Translations under genes and position numbers: made by a program
DNA from: Actinomycetota bacterium
GTDB taxonomy: Bacteria; Actinomycetota; Thermoleophilia; Gaiellales; Gaiellaceae
Direction of reading: 5' to 3'
Assembly: GCA_003161615.1 (NCBI GenBank)
Contig: PMOB01000010.1
Coordinates: forward strand, 1 to 64,000
DNA: 64,000 nucleotides
Shown: piece by piece, positions 19,881 to 28,451 of the stretch
Layout of the letters: every line of letters begins with the position of its first letter
Numbering within the stretch: position 1 is the stretch's first letter
Notes under the pieces: model-generated
Told to the model about the DNA's origin: nothing
What the model saw: the letters and a program-made list of their open reading frames with translations, nothing else
The model's database searches: none

Positions 19881-21731
19881 CTACTGCACGGCGCGCTTCG
19901 CCTCGGCGTCGAGCGTCCGCTGCCGCTGTGCGATCAAGAGCATGCGGAGCAATTCGCGGATCGGACCGCGGCGAGACCGCTCTCGCGGCCCCGGATACGG
20001 CGCATAGCGGTTCGCGGCGAGCGCGAAGAGTTGTCCGGCCGCGGCGAGCCAGGCGAGCGAGATCACCAGCAGCGTTCGCGGCGCGTAGCCGACGGCGAAT
20101 AGTCGCGCGATGTACCACGGCGCGTCCCAGCCAAGCCCGTAGTGCGTCGCGAACGTCCAGACGAGATACGCAGGCCCGGCGAAGCCGGCCAGCAGAACCG
20201 CCGCGCGGGCGAGTGGCGGCCGGGTCTGGAGTTGCGGCAGCCAGAGCCAGAAGTGCAGGCACGGCAGGAGGAAGATGAGCGCGAACGGATTCGTCGCGGC
20301 GACGAGGAGGCCGACCACCGCCAGCGCGAGCAGTGCACCCGCGTGCCCCGCGAGCTGCTCCTCCATCCGGATCGGCCGGCGTGGCAGGAGACGGTCGCGC
20401 GTCACGAGCCAGCCGATTGCCGCGAGGAGACCGAGGACGACCATCGTGCCGGCCGGCCAGCTGATGCCATTGAGCGTGGGTGGCCGCGAGCCGCCGCTCC
20501 CCCAGAAGCCCGCGGCGTCGAAGACGAGGAAGAGCACGCCGACCCAGATCCAGAAGGCCAGCCGGCTGCGATAGCTGCGCAGCGCGGGTGAAATGCGGAT
20601 CCGGCGGCGCCGGCAGCGCGCGAACAGGTCGACGGCCGCGGCGATGAACGGCAGGAGCATGGCGATGAGGGCGATCTCGATCGCCCAGCCGCGTACGAGC
20701 CGCTGGCCGAGAAACACGTAGCTGGAAGGCCCCTGCGCGAGCGAGACCCCTTCCTCCATCGCGTCCACCGTGTCCTGCGTCGCAAGTCCAATCTCGCCGA
20801 GGTGCGTCACGTTCAGCTGCGCGTGGCCCGTTTCCGCCGGCGGTCGCGGCCCGCCGGTCGTGATCGTGACGGCGGGGATGCCGCGGCTGACGAACGGCGC
20901 CTGTTCGTAGGCGCTGAAGGGAAAGCCGAGCCCGAGGAGTTGCTCGAGGCCGCTCGGCCGGGACGGATTCCCGCCTCCTTCGTGCGCGAGCGCCGCCCGT
21001 AGCGTCTCGAGCAGGCCGGGTGCGGGCGAACGGGCGCTGTCACCGGAGAATTCGAGCCGCGGCAGCCCGGTTCCGGCGATCGAATCGAGGTTGATCACGG
21101 CGAGCGCGTCGTGGGTCTGCGCCTCGGCTGCGAAATGCGCCGCGCCGAGCTCGCCTTCCTCCGCACCGTCCGTCGAGACGAAGACGAGGGAGTACGGGAG
21201 CGAGGCGCGCTGTGCGACGGCGGTGGGCGCGTACGAGCGCGCGAGCTCGATGAGCGCGGCAGTTCCCGACGCGTTGTCGTCGAGCCCGCTGCCGTTGCCG
21301 CTGTCGTCTCGGTGCGCCATGACGACGATCTCGTGCGTCGAGAGGCCGGTCTTCTCCGCGACGAGGTCGGTGAGGGTGGTGCGCCGGCCGTCGACGATGG
21401 CGGTGAACGTGTCGGGAGTGACGCGGAAGCCGTACGGCGCAAGCTGCTGGGAGAACCATGTCGCAGCGCCCTGCGCGCCCACGGTGCCGGGAACGCGGTC
21501 CGGATAGCGGGACGCGAGCTCGGCCGCGAGCGTCGACGCCGCGCTGCGGTCGAAGGCGGGCGGGAGGCCGGGCAGCTGCAGAGGTGCGGGCCGCGAGACG
21601 CTGAACGCGAGCAGCAGGAGCGGGAGGCCGACGAGCAGCCATGTTCCCCGGTAGAGCCGTCCGTTGACGGGGCGCTCGAGCGATCCCGGCCGCGGCCGTC
21701 TGCGCTCGGGTGCGGGCGAGGCGGCCGTCAT
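19881..21731 (-). CDS. M28-family aminopeptidase with C-terminal membrane domain
   Basis: 616 aa. An N-terminal TM helix (about 29-46) is followed by an extracytoplasmic M28 zinc peptidase: MAHRDDSGNGSGLDDNASG supplies the first His/Asp ligands, STDGAEEGELGA the Glu pair, INLDS the next Asp, and HAQLNV a late His. From about residue 340 there are six or seven hydrophobic helices, ending with a basic tail. The catalytic lining looks complete. Physiological substrate unknown. ATG 21731. It converges on moeA with 6 nt between stops. Confidence 0.88.
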   Translation of the reverse strand: MTAASPAPERRRPRPGSLERPVNGRLYRGTWLLVGLPLLLLAFSVSRPAPLQLPGLPPAFDRSAASTLAAELASRYPDRVPGTVGAQGAATWFSQQLAPYGFRVTPDTFTAIVDGRRTTLTDLVAEKTGLSTHEIVVMAHRDDSGNGSGLDDNASGTAALIELARSYAPTAVAQRASLPYSLVFVSTDGAEEGELGAAHFAAEAQTHDALAVINLDSIAGTGLPRLEFSGDSARSPAPGLLETLRAALAHEGGGNPSRPSGLEQLLGLGFPFSAYEQAPFVSRGIPAVTITTGGPRPPAETGHAQLNVTHLGEIGLATQDTVDAMEEGVSLAQGPSSYVFLGQRLVRGWAIEIALIAMLLPFIAAAVDLFARCRRRRIRISPALRSYRSRLAFWIWVGVLFLVFDAAGFWGSGGSRPPTLNGISWPAGTMVVLGLLAAIGWLVTRDRLLPRRPIRMEEQLAGHAGALLALAVVGLLVAATNPFALIFLLPCLHFWLWLPQLQTRPPLARAAVLLAGFAGPAYLVWTFATHYGLGWDAPWYIARLFAVGYAPRTLLVISLAWLAAAGQLFALAANRYAPYPGPRERSRRGPIRELLRMLLIAQRQRTLDAEAKRAVQ

Positions 21732-21757
21732 ACGAGGGCCAGTCTAGGAGGGCGACC

Positions 21758-21773
21758 GTTTCCCCGTGGAAAC
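21758..21773. repeat. GTTTCC-CCGT-GGAAAC inverted repeat
   Basis: Perfect 6-bp arms with a 4-bp centre between the divergent M28 and RsbW-like genes. It resembles a parS site with an altered centre (CCGT for ACGT and longer arms) but could equally be an operator. Confidence 0.35.
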
Positions 21774-21898
21774 GACGGTGTTAGAGCGGGCGTCGGGATG
21801 GGAAGGCCCGTTTACGAGCAGTAAGGCCGGAGGCGACTGGTAGAAATCGCCAGGTTTAGAACCTCGAATCTGCGGAAAAGAGGAGTAGTGGCGGGCGC

Positions 21899-22360
21899 AT
21901 GAGCGAGGCGACATTGGCAGAGACAGCGGGCGAGGAGGTCGAGGGGATCAGAACGATCCGCCTTCGGATCCCCGCGCGCGCGGAGTACATCGCGCTCGCA
22001 CGACTCGTGCTCAGCGGCCTCGCGGATATCGCCGGTCTCTCCGACGAAGGGCTGGCCGACCTCAAGCTTGCGTTGACCGAGGCGGTCTCGAACTCCGTGC
22101 GCCACGCCTATCCCGACGACAGCGGCTTCGTCTCGATCTCCTACGAGCTGACCGCCACGACGCTCGGGATCGAGGTCGTGGACGATGGCGCCGGCTTCGA
22201 CCCGGAGCGGCCGCCGCCGCTCGAAGGGGAGGAGCTGAGCGAGGGCGGTCTCGGCATCGCGATCATACGGACGATCGCCGACGAGTTCGAGATCCACTCG
22301 CAGCCCGGTGCTCGCGGCTCGAGACTCCGCTTCGTGAAGCGCCTCGAGCGCTCGGCGTAG
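21899..22360 (+). CDS. RsbW/SpoIIAB-like anti-sigma histidine-kinase-fold ATPase
   Basis: 153 aa HATPase_c_2 protein. N-box KLALTEAVSNSVRHAY, G1 box VVDDGAGFDPE and G2 box GGLGIAIIRTI are present, and the C-terminus RGSRLRFVKRLE matches anti-sigma regulators. Such proteins bind a sigma factor or phosphorylate an anti-anti-sigma partner; no partner gene is adjacent. It lies 8 nt before otsA, which hints at control of a stress or osmotic response (inference). GAGGAG lies about 13 nt before the ATG. Confidence 0.85.
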   Translation: MSEATLAETAGEEVEGIRTIRLRIPARAEYIALARLVLSGLADIAGLSDEGLADLKLALTEAVSNSVRHAYPDDSGFVSISYELTATTLGIEVVDDGAGFDPERPPPLEGEELSEGGLGIAIIRTIADEFEIHSQPGARGSRLRFVKRLERSA

Positions 22361-22368
22361 TAGTCTCG

Positions 22369-23793
22369 TTGTCGGATCGGACAACGGCCCGTCGCAAGCT
22401 TCTTGTCGTCGCCAATCGCGCGCCCGTCACGTACGAGGGCGGCACTGCGCGGCGCGGCGGAGGCGGGCTCGTAACCGCTCTCTCCGGGCTCATCGCCCAT
22501 CACGACGTGACGTGGGTGGCGAGCGCGATGAGCGACGGAGATCGCGCTGTCGCAGCCGAGCACGACGGCTCCTTCGAGGAGACGACGCGCGACGGAGCCA
22601 CGTACCGGCTGCGGCTCGTGGTCCACGATTCTGCTGCATATGACCGCTTTTACAACGTCGTCGCGAATCCGGCGCTGTGGTTTCTCCAGCACTACCTCTG
22701 GGATCTCGCGCCCGAGCTCGGGCCGGAGTTTCTCGCTGCGTGGGACGAGGGGTACGTGCCCGTGAACGAGGCGTTCGCCGCGGCGACCCTGGAGGAGCTC
22801 GACCGCGAGCCCGAGGCGGCCGTCCTCTTCCACGACTACCACCTCTATCTCGCTCCGCGGCTTCTGCGGGAAGCGAGGCCGGACGTCGTCAGCTCCCACT
22901 TCATCCACATTCCGTGGCCGGAGCCGGACTACTGGGACGCCTTGCCGGCAGAGCTCCGCGTCGCGATCCACGAAGGGCTGCTCGCGAACGACATCGTCGG
23001 CTTCCACACGGAGCGGTGGCGCGACGCCTTCCTTGCCTGCGCCGATCGCTTCGTGCCTGAGCGCCGCGGTCGGGTGACGCGAGTGGTTGCGCATCCGATC
23101 GGAGTCGACGCCGACGAGTTCGAGCGGTTGCGGGACGACCCGGAGGTTCTCGAGCGCGAGGCGGCGCTCATCGCCCGCAGGCCCGAGCAGCTGATCGTTC
23201 GCGTCGATCGCATCGACCCTTCAAAGAACATCGTGCGCGGCTTCGAGGCGTTCGGGCTGCTTCTCTCCGAGCACCCTGAGCTGCACGGCCGGGTCGGGAT
23301 GATGGCCCTGCTCGCGCCGTCGCGGCAAGACATTCCGGAGTACGCGGAATACGCCGCCGCCGTCGAGCGGGCCGCCGCCGAGGTGAACGAGCGCTTCGGC
23401 CGGGACGGCTGGACGCCGGTCGAGCTCGACGTCGCCGACGATTTCCCGCGCTCGCTCGCGGGCTACAAGCAGTTCGACGTCCTCTATGTCAATCCGGTCT
23501 TCGACGGGCTCAATCTCGTGGCGAAGGAGGCCTTCCTCCTCAACGAGCGCGACGGCGTGCTCGTCCTCTCGGAGAACGCCGGCGCGCACGAGGAGCTCGG
23601 CGAGTGGGCGCTCACCGTGGACCCGTTCGACGTCTCGGGACAGGCCGGGGCGCTGTACGAGGCGCTCGTGCTGCCGGCCGACGAGCGACGCCGCCGGGCT
23701 GAGGCGATCCGCGCCCACGTCCGCGCGCACGACATCCGCGAATGGATCTCGGCGCAGCTGAGTGATCTCGACGCCGTACGATCAGGGGAATGA
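22369..23793 (+). CDS. otsA: Trehalose-6-phosphate synthase (GT20)
   Basis: 474 aa. It transfers glucose from a nucleotide sugar to glucose-6-phosphate. Family landmarks: N-terminal LLVVANRAPVTYEGG with GGGGLVTAL, HDYHLYLAPRLLREARP, SSHFIHIPWPEPDYW, VRVDRIDPSKNIVRGFEAF and NPVFDGLNLVAKEAF with ENAGAHEELGEWAL. TTG 22369 gives the correct N-terminus. The stop overlaps moaC. The partner phosphatase otsB is 31 kb away at 55.2-55.9 kb rather than adjacent. Confidence 0.95.
   Translation: MSDRTTARRKLLVVANRAPVTYEGGTARRGGGGLVTALSGLIAHHDVTWVASAMSDGDRAVAAEHDGSFEETTRDGATYRLRLVVHDSAAYDRFYNVVANPALWFLQHYLWDLAPELGPEFLAAWDEGYVPVNEAFAAATLEELDREPEAAVLFHDYHLYLAPRLLREARPDVVSSHFIHIPWPEPDYWDALPAELRVAIHEGLLANDIVGFHTERWRDAFLACADRFVPERRGRVTRVVAHPIGVDADEFERLRDDPEVLEREAALIARRPEQLIVRVDRIDPSKNIVRGFEAFGLLLSEHPELHGRVGMMALLAPSRQDIPEYAEYAAAVERAAAEVNERFGRDGWTPVELDVADDFPRSLAGYKQFDVLYVNPVFDGLNLVAKEAFLLNERDGVLVLSENAGAHEELGEWALTVDPFDVSGQAGALYEALVLPADERRRRAEAIRAHVRAHDIREWISAQLSDLDAVRSGE
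23777..23782 (+). promoter_or_regulatory. -10 element for leaderless moaC
   Basis: TACGAT-N7-ATG(23790), inside the otsA 3' end, despite the ATGA coupling to otsA. Confidence 0.45.
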
Positions 23794-24239
23794 GCGAGCT
23801 TTCGCACGTGGACGAGACCGGCGGCGTGCGCATGGTCGACGTCGGCGGCAAGGACGTCTCGCGCCGGCGAGCCGTCGCGCGCGCCGAGGTGCGGATGGCG
23901 GCCGCGACCGCGCGGATCCTGCGCGAACTGCCGAAGGGCGATGCGCTCGCGACCGCGCAGCTCGCCGGGATCATGGCCGCCAAGCGGACGAGCGAGCTCA
24001 TCCCGCTCTGCCATCCGCTGCCGCTCTCGCACGTCGAGGTGACGCTGACGGTCGGCGACGAGTCGGTCGAGATCGTCGCGTCCGCCGAGACGACCGCGCA
24101 GACCGGCGTGGAGATGGAGGCGCTCACGGCGGCGTCCGTCGCGGCGCTCACCGTCTACGACATGGCGAAAGCGGTCGACAAGGAGATGCGGATCGTCGAG
24201 GTCGCGCTCGTCGAGAAGACGAAGGAGAGCGTCAGCTGA
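23790..24239 (+). CDS. moaC: Cyclic pyranopterin monophosphate synthase MoaC
   Basis: 149 aa. It converts 3',8-cH2GTP to cPMP in molybdenum cofactor synthesis. Signatures GGVRMVDVGGKDVSRRRAVA, AAKRTSELIPLCHPLPL, TTAQTGVEMEALTAAS and MAKAVDKEMRI include the catalytic Lys residues. Full-length. It overlaps otsA by ATGA and mogA by CTGA. moaA and moaD/E are not in this window. Confidence 0.97.
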   Translation: MSELSHVDETGGVRMVDVGGKDVSRRRAVARAEVRMAAATARILRELPKGDALATAQLAGIMAAKRTSELIPLCHPLPLSHVEVTLTVGDESVEIVASAETTAQTGVEMEALTAASVAALTVYDMAKAVDKEMRIVEVALVEKTKESVS

Positions 24240-24715
24240 AGGCGGCGGTGCTCACGGTCTCGGACGGCGTCGTGGCCGGGACGCGCGAGGACAAGAGCGG
24301 CGACGCGCTCGAGGAGCTTCTCCGCGGCGACGGCTACGAGGTCGGGCGGCGCGTCGTGGCCGACGAGCGCGAAGAGATCGCCGCGGCGATTCGCGAGCTC
24401 GCGGCCGGCGCTCGGGTCGTGCTCACGACCGGTGGCACCGGCTTGGCGCCGCGCGACGTGACGCCCGAGGCAACACGCGACGTGATCGAGCGCGAGGCGA
24501 CGGGAATCGCGCAGGCCTTGCGCGCCGACTCGATCGCGAAGACGCCGCACGGGCTGCTCTCCCGCGGCACGGCAGGTGTTCTCGGCTCGACGCTCGTCGT
24601 CAACCTTCCTGGCTCGACCGGCGGCTGCCGCGACGGCTTCGCAGTGCTTCAGCCCGCGCTCGCGCACGCGCTCGAGCTCCTCGCGGATACGCCGACCGAG
24701 CACGAGCAGACGTGA
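24236..24715 (+). CDS. mogA: MoaB/MogA-like molybdopterin adenylyltransferase, probable CTG start
   Basis: 159 aa from CTG 24236. MoCF-binding fold: KAAVLTVSDGVVAGTREDKSG, VVLTTGGTGLAPRDVTPEAT and STLVVNLPGSTGGCRDGF. It adenylates molybdopterin before MoeA inserts molybdenum. The first strand KAAVLTVSD needs the CTG start, which overlaps the moaC stop as CTGA; the next start, GTG 24248, would cut that strand to MLTVSD. The longer track ORF starts inside otsA and is a moaC shadow upstream. Confidence 0.93.
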   Translation: MKAAVLTVSDGVVAGTREDKSGDALEELLRGDGYEVGRRVVADEREEIAAAIRELAAGARVVLTTGGTGLAPRDVTPEATRDVIEREATGIAQALRADSIAKTPHGLLSRGTAGVLGSTLVVNLPGSTGGCRDGFAVLQPALAHALELLADTPTEHEQT

Positions 24716-25578
24716 CGGCGACCGGGCTCGCGCCGCTGCCCGCGCGCTTCGCGCGGCTCGTCAAGATCGAGCACACCGTCTTCGCGCTCCCGTTCGCCTA
24801 CGTCGGCGCCTTTCTCGCGGTGAACGGGACGCCGAGTGGTCACGACCTCCTGTGGATCACGCTCGCGATGGTCGGCGCCCGCTCGCTCGCGATGGCGCTC
24901 AACCGGCTAATCGACGCAGGCATCGACGCGCGCAATCCGCGCACCGCCGGGCGCGAGCTTCCGAGCGGACAGCTCTCGATTCCACAGGTCGCCCTCTTCT
25001 GTGCCGCGTCGCTCGCGCTCTTCCTCGTCGCCGTCTGGCAGCTGAACCCGCTCGTCCACTGGCTGTGGCCGATTCCCGTTGTCGGCTTCGTGGTCTACCC
25101 GTATCTGAAGCGCTTCACGTGGCTCTGTCACCTCTGGCTCGGCGCGGTGGACGGGCTCGCGCCCGTCGGTGCCTGGGTCGCGATCACCGGGAAGCTGCCG
25201 TGGCAGGCGTGGACGCTCGGCGCGGCGGTCGCGCTCTGGATCGCCGGCTTCGACTTCCTCTACGCGCTCTTCGACGAGGAGATCGACCGGCGGGAAGGTC
25301 TCCACTCGATCGTGACGCGGTTCGGCGTCGGCGGCGCCTTCCACGGCGCCCGCCTCTCGCACGCAGCGACTGTCGCCTGTCTCGTCGCGGTCGGGCTCGG
25401 GCTGCCGGTCAGCGCTCTCTACTGGCTCGGCGTCGCGGCGGTGGCGGCGCTGCTCGCGTACGAGCACTCCCTCGTGCGTCCCGGCGACCTGCGCCGTCTC
25501 GATACCGCGTTCTTCACGATGAACGGCGTCATCTCGGTCGCCTTCGCGGTCTTCGTCGCGCTCGACGCGGCGACGTGA
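24712..25578 (+). CDS. UbiA-family prenyltransferase (MqnP/UbiA-like)
   Basis: 288 aa with about eight TM helices. First Asp-rich motif NRLIDAGIDARNPRTAGRELPSG, second motif region FDFLYALFDEEIDRREGLHS, both required for prenyl-diphosphate and Mg binding. This form is usually annotated as 4-hydroxybenzoate prenyltransferase but in menaquinone producers is often MqnP of the futalosine pathway; I cannot separate them from sequence alone. GTG 24712 overlaps mogA (GTGA). Confidence 0.88.
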   Translation: MTATGLAPLPARFARLVKIEHTVFALPFAYVGAFLAVNGTPSGHDLLWITLAMVGARSLAMALNRLIDAGIDARNPRTAGRELPSGQLSIPQVALFCAASLALFLVAVWQLNPLVHWLWPIPVVGFVVYPYLKRFTWLCHLWLGAVDGLAPVGAWVAITGKLPWQAWTLGAAVALWIAGFDFLYALFDEEIDRREGLHSIVTRFGVGGAFHGARLSHAATVACLVAVGLGLPVSALYWLGVAAVAALLAYEHSLVRPGDLRRLDTAFFTMNGVISVAFAVFVALDAAT

Positions 25579-25632
25579 GACTCGCGGGGGCGCCGATGCG
25601 CATCAGCGCCCCCACGCTTCGAGACTGACGCG

Positions 25633-26226
25633 CTAGTAGCGCAGCTCGAACCTCAGCCGCAGAGGCTTGTGGCCGTTCCCCTTGCCGTGCACGGCGCGGA
25701 GGCACGAGCCGCCGGAGAAGATCGCGCCGGCACCGGTCGTCGCCGCCCCGACCGTCCCCGACGAGAAGCCGCTAGCGGTGTCGAAGCCGGAACCGAGCGA
25801 GGCGAGGAGCCAGCCGCCCGGGCCGTGCAGCTTCGCGTGGACGACGCCGGCCGCCTGGCCGTTCGAGATGGCAGTCCGGACGACGCCATAGGCGCCGCTC
25901 GAGTCCGTCCCGTCGATCCGGATCCGGCCGACGAGGCCGCCGACGCCGGTCGTCGTGTCGACGAGGCTCTTCGCGCGGATCGTGACCGGCCCGCTCAGCC
26001 GCGGATCGCTGCTCGTGGCCGTGCCGGTGTAGATCGCACGCGTGAAGGCATACGTGTCTCCGCCCGCTGTGCAGGTCGCCTGCACCTTCTCCGTGACGCT
26101 CGTCGCGTTGAACGTCGCGGTCGCGGACTGAACGCCGGCGTCCCGGTTGTGGGCTGCGGCGAGTCCCGCGACGGCAAGAGCCGTACAGGCCGCCGCCACT
26201 CCGATCCACAGTTTCTTGTTCATCAT
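25633..26226 (-). CDS. Secreted protein of unknown function
   Basis: 197 aa. Signal peptide MMNKKLWIGVAAACTALAVAGLAAAH, then a Thr/Ser/Gly-rich beta-type region with ATFNATSVTEKVQATCTAGG and TGTATSSDPRLSGPVTIRA. Two cysteines (TCTAGG and GSCLRAV) could form a disulphide. The C-terminus is basic (HGKGNGHKPLRLRFELRY). I do not recognise the family. ATG 26226 or 26223; the leader has a GGGGGG run as a poor Shine-Dalgarno. Confidence 0.7.
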   Translation of the reverse strand: MMNKKLWIGVAAACTALAVAGLAAAHNRDAGVQSATATFNATSVTEKVQATCTAGGDTYAFTRAIYTGTATSSDPRLSGPVTIRAKSLVDTTTGVGGLVGRIRIDGTDSSGAYGVVRTAISNGQAAGVVHAKLHGPGGWLLASLGSGFDTASGFSSGTVGAATTGAGAIFSGGSCLRAVHGKGNGHKPLRLRFELRY

Positions 26227-26330
26227 CTTGCCCCCCTCGGTCGCGTTTCGGTAGCGGAGGTAGGAGACCGGAGCCGAGCACGCCTACGGGCAAAGGCGCC
26301 GTAAAACGCCGGTAAACCGCGTCCGCCCCC

Positions 26331-26336
26331 TATCCT
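26331..26336 (+). promoter_or_regulatory. -10 element for leaderless ccmA
   Basis: TATCCT-N6-GTG(26343). Likely start of the ccm-hem operon transcript. Confidence 0.6.
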
Positions 26337-26342
26337 GGCGTC

Positions 26343-26930
26343 GTGCTCACGGCGCATCGGCTCGGCAAGCGCTACGGGGAGAAGCGCGTCCTCCGTGGCG
26401 TCGACCTCGAGTTGCCGGACGGCGGGTTTCTCGTCGTCACCGGGCCGAACGGCTCGGGCAAGACGACGCTGCTACGGATCTGCGCCGGTCTCGCCGCGCC
26501 GACCTCGGGGACGGTCGAGCGGCGCGCCACCCGCGCCGAGCTCGGCTACCTCGGCCACGAGCCGCTCGTGTACCGCGAGTTGACCGCACTCGAGAACCTC
26601 GACCTCTACGGACGGCTCTATCGCGTGCCCGAGCGGCGCGAGCGGATCGGGATGCTGCTCGAGCGCTTCGGGCTCTGGGAGGCCCGCCACGACCGCGTCG
26701 CGGCATACTCGCGCGGCATGACTCAGCGGCTCGCGCTCTGTCGCGTCCTTCTCCACGATCCCGCGCTGCTCGTGCTCGACGAGCCGTACACCGCGCTCGA
26801 CGAAGCGGGAGCAGAGCTGCTCGACGACCAGCTCACGGAGCTGCGCGGAGAGCGGACGTTCCTCGTTTCCACCCACGATCCGGCGCGCGTCGCGCCGCTC
26901 GCGAGCGGACGGCTCGCGCTCGGGACATGA
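26343..26930 (+). CDS. ccmA: Heme exporter ATPase CcmA
   Basis: 195 aa ABC ATPase of the CcmABC(D) complex for cytochrome c maturation. Walker A GPNGSGKTTLLRI, signature YSRGMTQRLALCRVLL, Walker B LLVLDEPYTALD and H-loop STHDPA are intact. The sequence is short, as in CcmA. It starts at GTG 26343 directly downstream of a TATCCT hexamer and overlaps ccmB by ATGA. Confidence 0.92.
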   Translation: MLTAHRLGKRYGEKRVLRGVDLELPDGGFLVVTGPNGSGKTTLLRICAGLAAPTSGTVERRATRAELGYLGHEPLVYRELTALENLDLYGRLYRVPERRERIGMLLERFGLWEARHDRVAAYSRGMTQRLALCRVLLHDPALLVLDEPYTALDEAGAELLDDQLTELRGERTFLVSTHDPARVAPLASGRLALGT

Positions 26931-27565
26931 CCTACGTCCGTGACGTCGGCGCGCTTGCGCGCAAGGATCTGCTCCTCGAGCTGCGGGCGAAGGACACGCT
27001 GCCGGCGATGCTCCTCTTCGTCGCGGCGGTCTTCGTCGTCTTCCACTTCGCCCTGCCGGGCAACCCGTCGCGGCTCGAGACGACCGGGCTCCTCTGGGTG
27101 GCGATCCTCTTCACCGCGCTGCTCGGCCTTGGCCGCGCCTTCGTGCCGGAGCGGGAGCAGCGGACGATGGACGGCCTCGTTCTCGCGCCGTGCGACCGGA
27201 GCGCGATCTGGCTCGCGAAGTCGCTTGCGACGCTCGCCTTCCTGGGCGCCGCCGAGGTCGTGGCGCTGCCGCTGTACGCGCTCTTCTTCCACCGGATCGG
27301 CGGCTCGACCGTGCTCGCGGTCGTGCTCGCCGACATCGGGATCTGCGCGGTCGGGACGTTCCTCGGCGCGATGGCCGTCGTAACCCGCGCGCGCGACCTG
27401 CTTCTGCCTCTCCTCTTCCTGCCGCTCGCGATGCCGATCGTCGTCGGGGCCGTCGGCGCGAGCATCGGTCACTCGCCCGGCAGGTACCTCGGCTTCCTCG
27501 CCCTCTACGACCTCCTGTTCGGCGTCGTCTGCTGGGGCTCGTTCGAGTACGTCGTCGCGGAATGA
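26927..27565 (+). CDS. ccmB: Heme exporter membrane protein CcmB
   Basis: 212 aa with six predicted TM helices. It begins YVRDVGALARKDLLLELRAKDTLPAML, the CcmB N-terminal amphipathic motif, and has RAFVPEREQRTMDGL and SIWLAKS-like loop (DRSAIWLAKSLATLAFL). Works with CcmA and CcmC in release of holo-CcmE. ATGA overlaps on both sides (ccmA and ccmC). Confidence 0.93.
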   Translation: MTYVRDVGALARKDLLLELRAKDTLPAMLLFVAAVFVVFHFALPGNPSRLETTGLLWVAILFTALLGLGRAFVPEREQRTMDGLVLAPCDRSAIWLAKSLATLAFLGAAEVVALPLYALFFHRIGGSTVLAVVLADIGICAVGTFLGAMAVVTRARDLLLPLLFLPLAMPIVVGAVGASIGHSPGRYLGFLALYDLLFGVVCWGSFEYVVAE

Positions 27566-28278
27566 GGACGGCTGCTGCGACAATCCGGGCAGTGTGTCGT
27601 CCTTCCCGCATTCCCTTGCCCGCGCTCGCGGTGGCGTCGCTCGTACTGATCACGACAGCGCTCCTCTTCGTCTTCTACGTGGCGCCGGACGACGCGAACC
27701 AGGGCTTCTCGCAGCGGATCTTCTACTTCCATGTCTCGATCGCGTTCACGGCGTACGTGTGCTTCGCCGCCGGCGCGTGGAAGGCATTCCGGCACCTCTG
27801 GAAGCGCGATCCGCGCGCCGACCTCGAGAGCTACGTCTGGGTCCACCAGGGCCTGATCTTCGGCGCGATGGTGTTGGTAACCGGCTCGATCTGGGCCAGG
27901 ATCTCGTGGGGACGTTGGTGGGTCTGGAGCGAGGACGAGCTCGTGCTCTTTCTGATCCTCTACCTCTTCTACTGCGCCTACTTCATGCTCCGCTTCTCGG
28001 TCGACCCCGGTCCGCAGCGCGCGAACCTCAGCGCTGTCTACGCGCTGTTCGGCGTCGTGCTCATCCCGGTCAGCTTCGCCGCGATCCGGCTCGCGAAGGA
28101 GGTCCTTCATCCCAGGGTCTTCACGCTCCACGGCCCGAACTTCGGCGGCTGGATCCTCGTCACGTATTGCATCGCGCAGGCCGCGCTGCTCGTGCTCGCG
28201 TACACGCTGTATCGCGTCGAGCTCGCGGGCAAGCGGCTCGATCTACGCCTCCGTGAGCTGAAGGAGGTGCTCGCGTGA
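27562..28278 (+). CDS. ccmC: Heme-handling protein CcmC, altered tryptophan motif
   Basis: 238 aa from ATG 27562. Six TM helices; conserved RIFYFHVSIAFTAYVCF and VWVHQGLIFGAMVLVTGSIWA include the periplasmic heme His candidates. The tryptophan-rich loop reads WGRWWVWSEDELVLF where family members typically have WWVWDARLT-like sequence, so the Asp-x-Arg part is changed. It presents heme to CcmE. Coupled to ccmB (ATGA) and ccmD (GTGA). Confidence 0.9.
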   Translation: MRTAAATIRAVCRPSRIPLPALAVASLVLITTALLFVFYVAPDDANQGFSQRIFYFHVSIAFTAYVCFAAGAWKAFRHLWKRDPRADLESYVWVHQGLIFGAMVLVTGSIWARISWGRWWVWSEDELVLFLILYLFYCAYFMLRFSVDPGPQRANLSAVYALFGVVLIPVSFAAIRLAKEVLHPRVFTLHGPNFGGWILVTYCIAQAALLVLAYTLYRVELAGKRLDLRLRELKEVLA

Positions 28279-28451
28279 CCAACGCGGAGAAATACGTCAC
28301 GGCCGCGTACTGCGTCGTCTTCGCCGTCGTCCTCGCCTACGTCCTGATCATCGCGCTCAAGCTGCAGCGGCTCGAGCGTGAGGTGGACGAGCTCGCCGGC
28401 CGCACGCCGGCCGCCGAGGACGAGGAGCGGGAGGCAGCTCCCGTTGGCTGA
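28275..28451 (+). CDS. ccmD: CcmD-like small membrane protein
   Basis: 58 aa, below the ORF track cutoff. GTG 28275 overlaps the ccmC stop (GTGA). The product reads MTNAEKYVTAAYCVVFAVVL, then a single TM helix, the motif LKLQRLEREVDELAG and an acidic tail. One N-out helix followed by a charged coiled-coil-like segment is the CcmD plan. The position after ccmC supports the call; the sequence alone is not diagnostic. Confidence 0.75.
   Translation: MTNAEKYVTAAYCVVFAVVLAYVLIIALKLQRLEREVDELAGRTPAAEDEEREAAPVG

Noticed and set aside
23083-25130. Other ACGTG-containing sites (for example CTTCACGTGGCTC at 25114) as parS
   Set aside because: Only one half-site matches; the opposite arm is not complementary.
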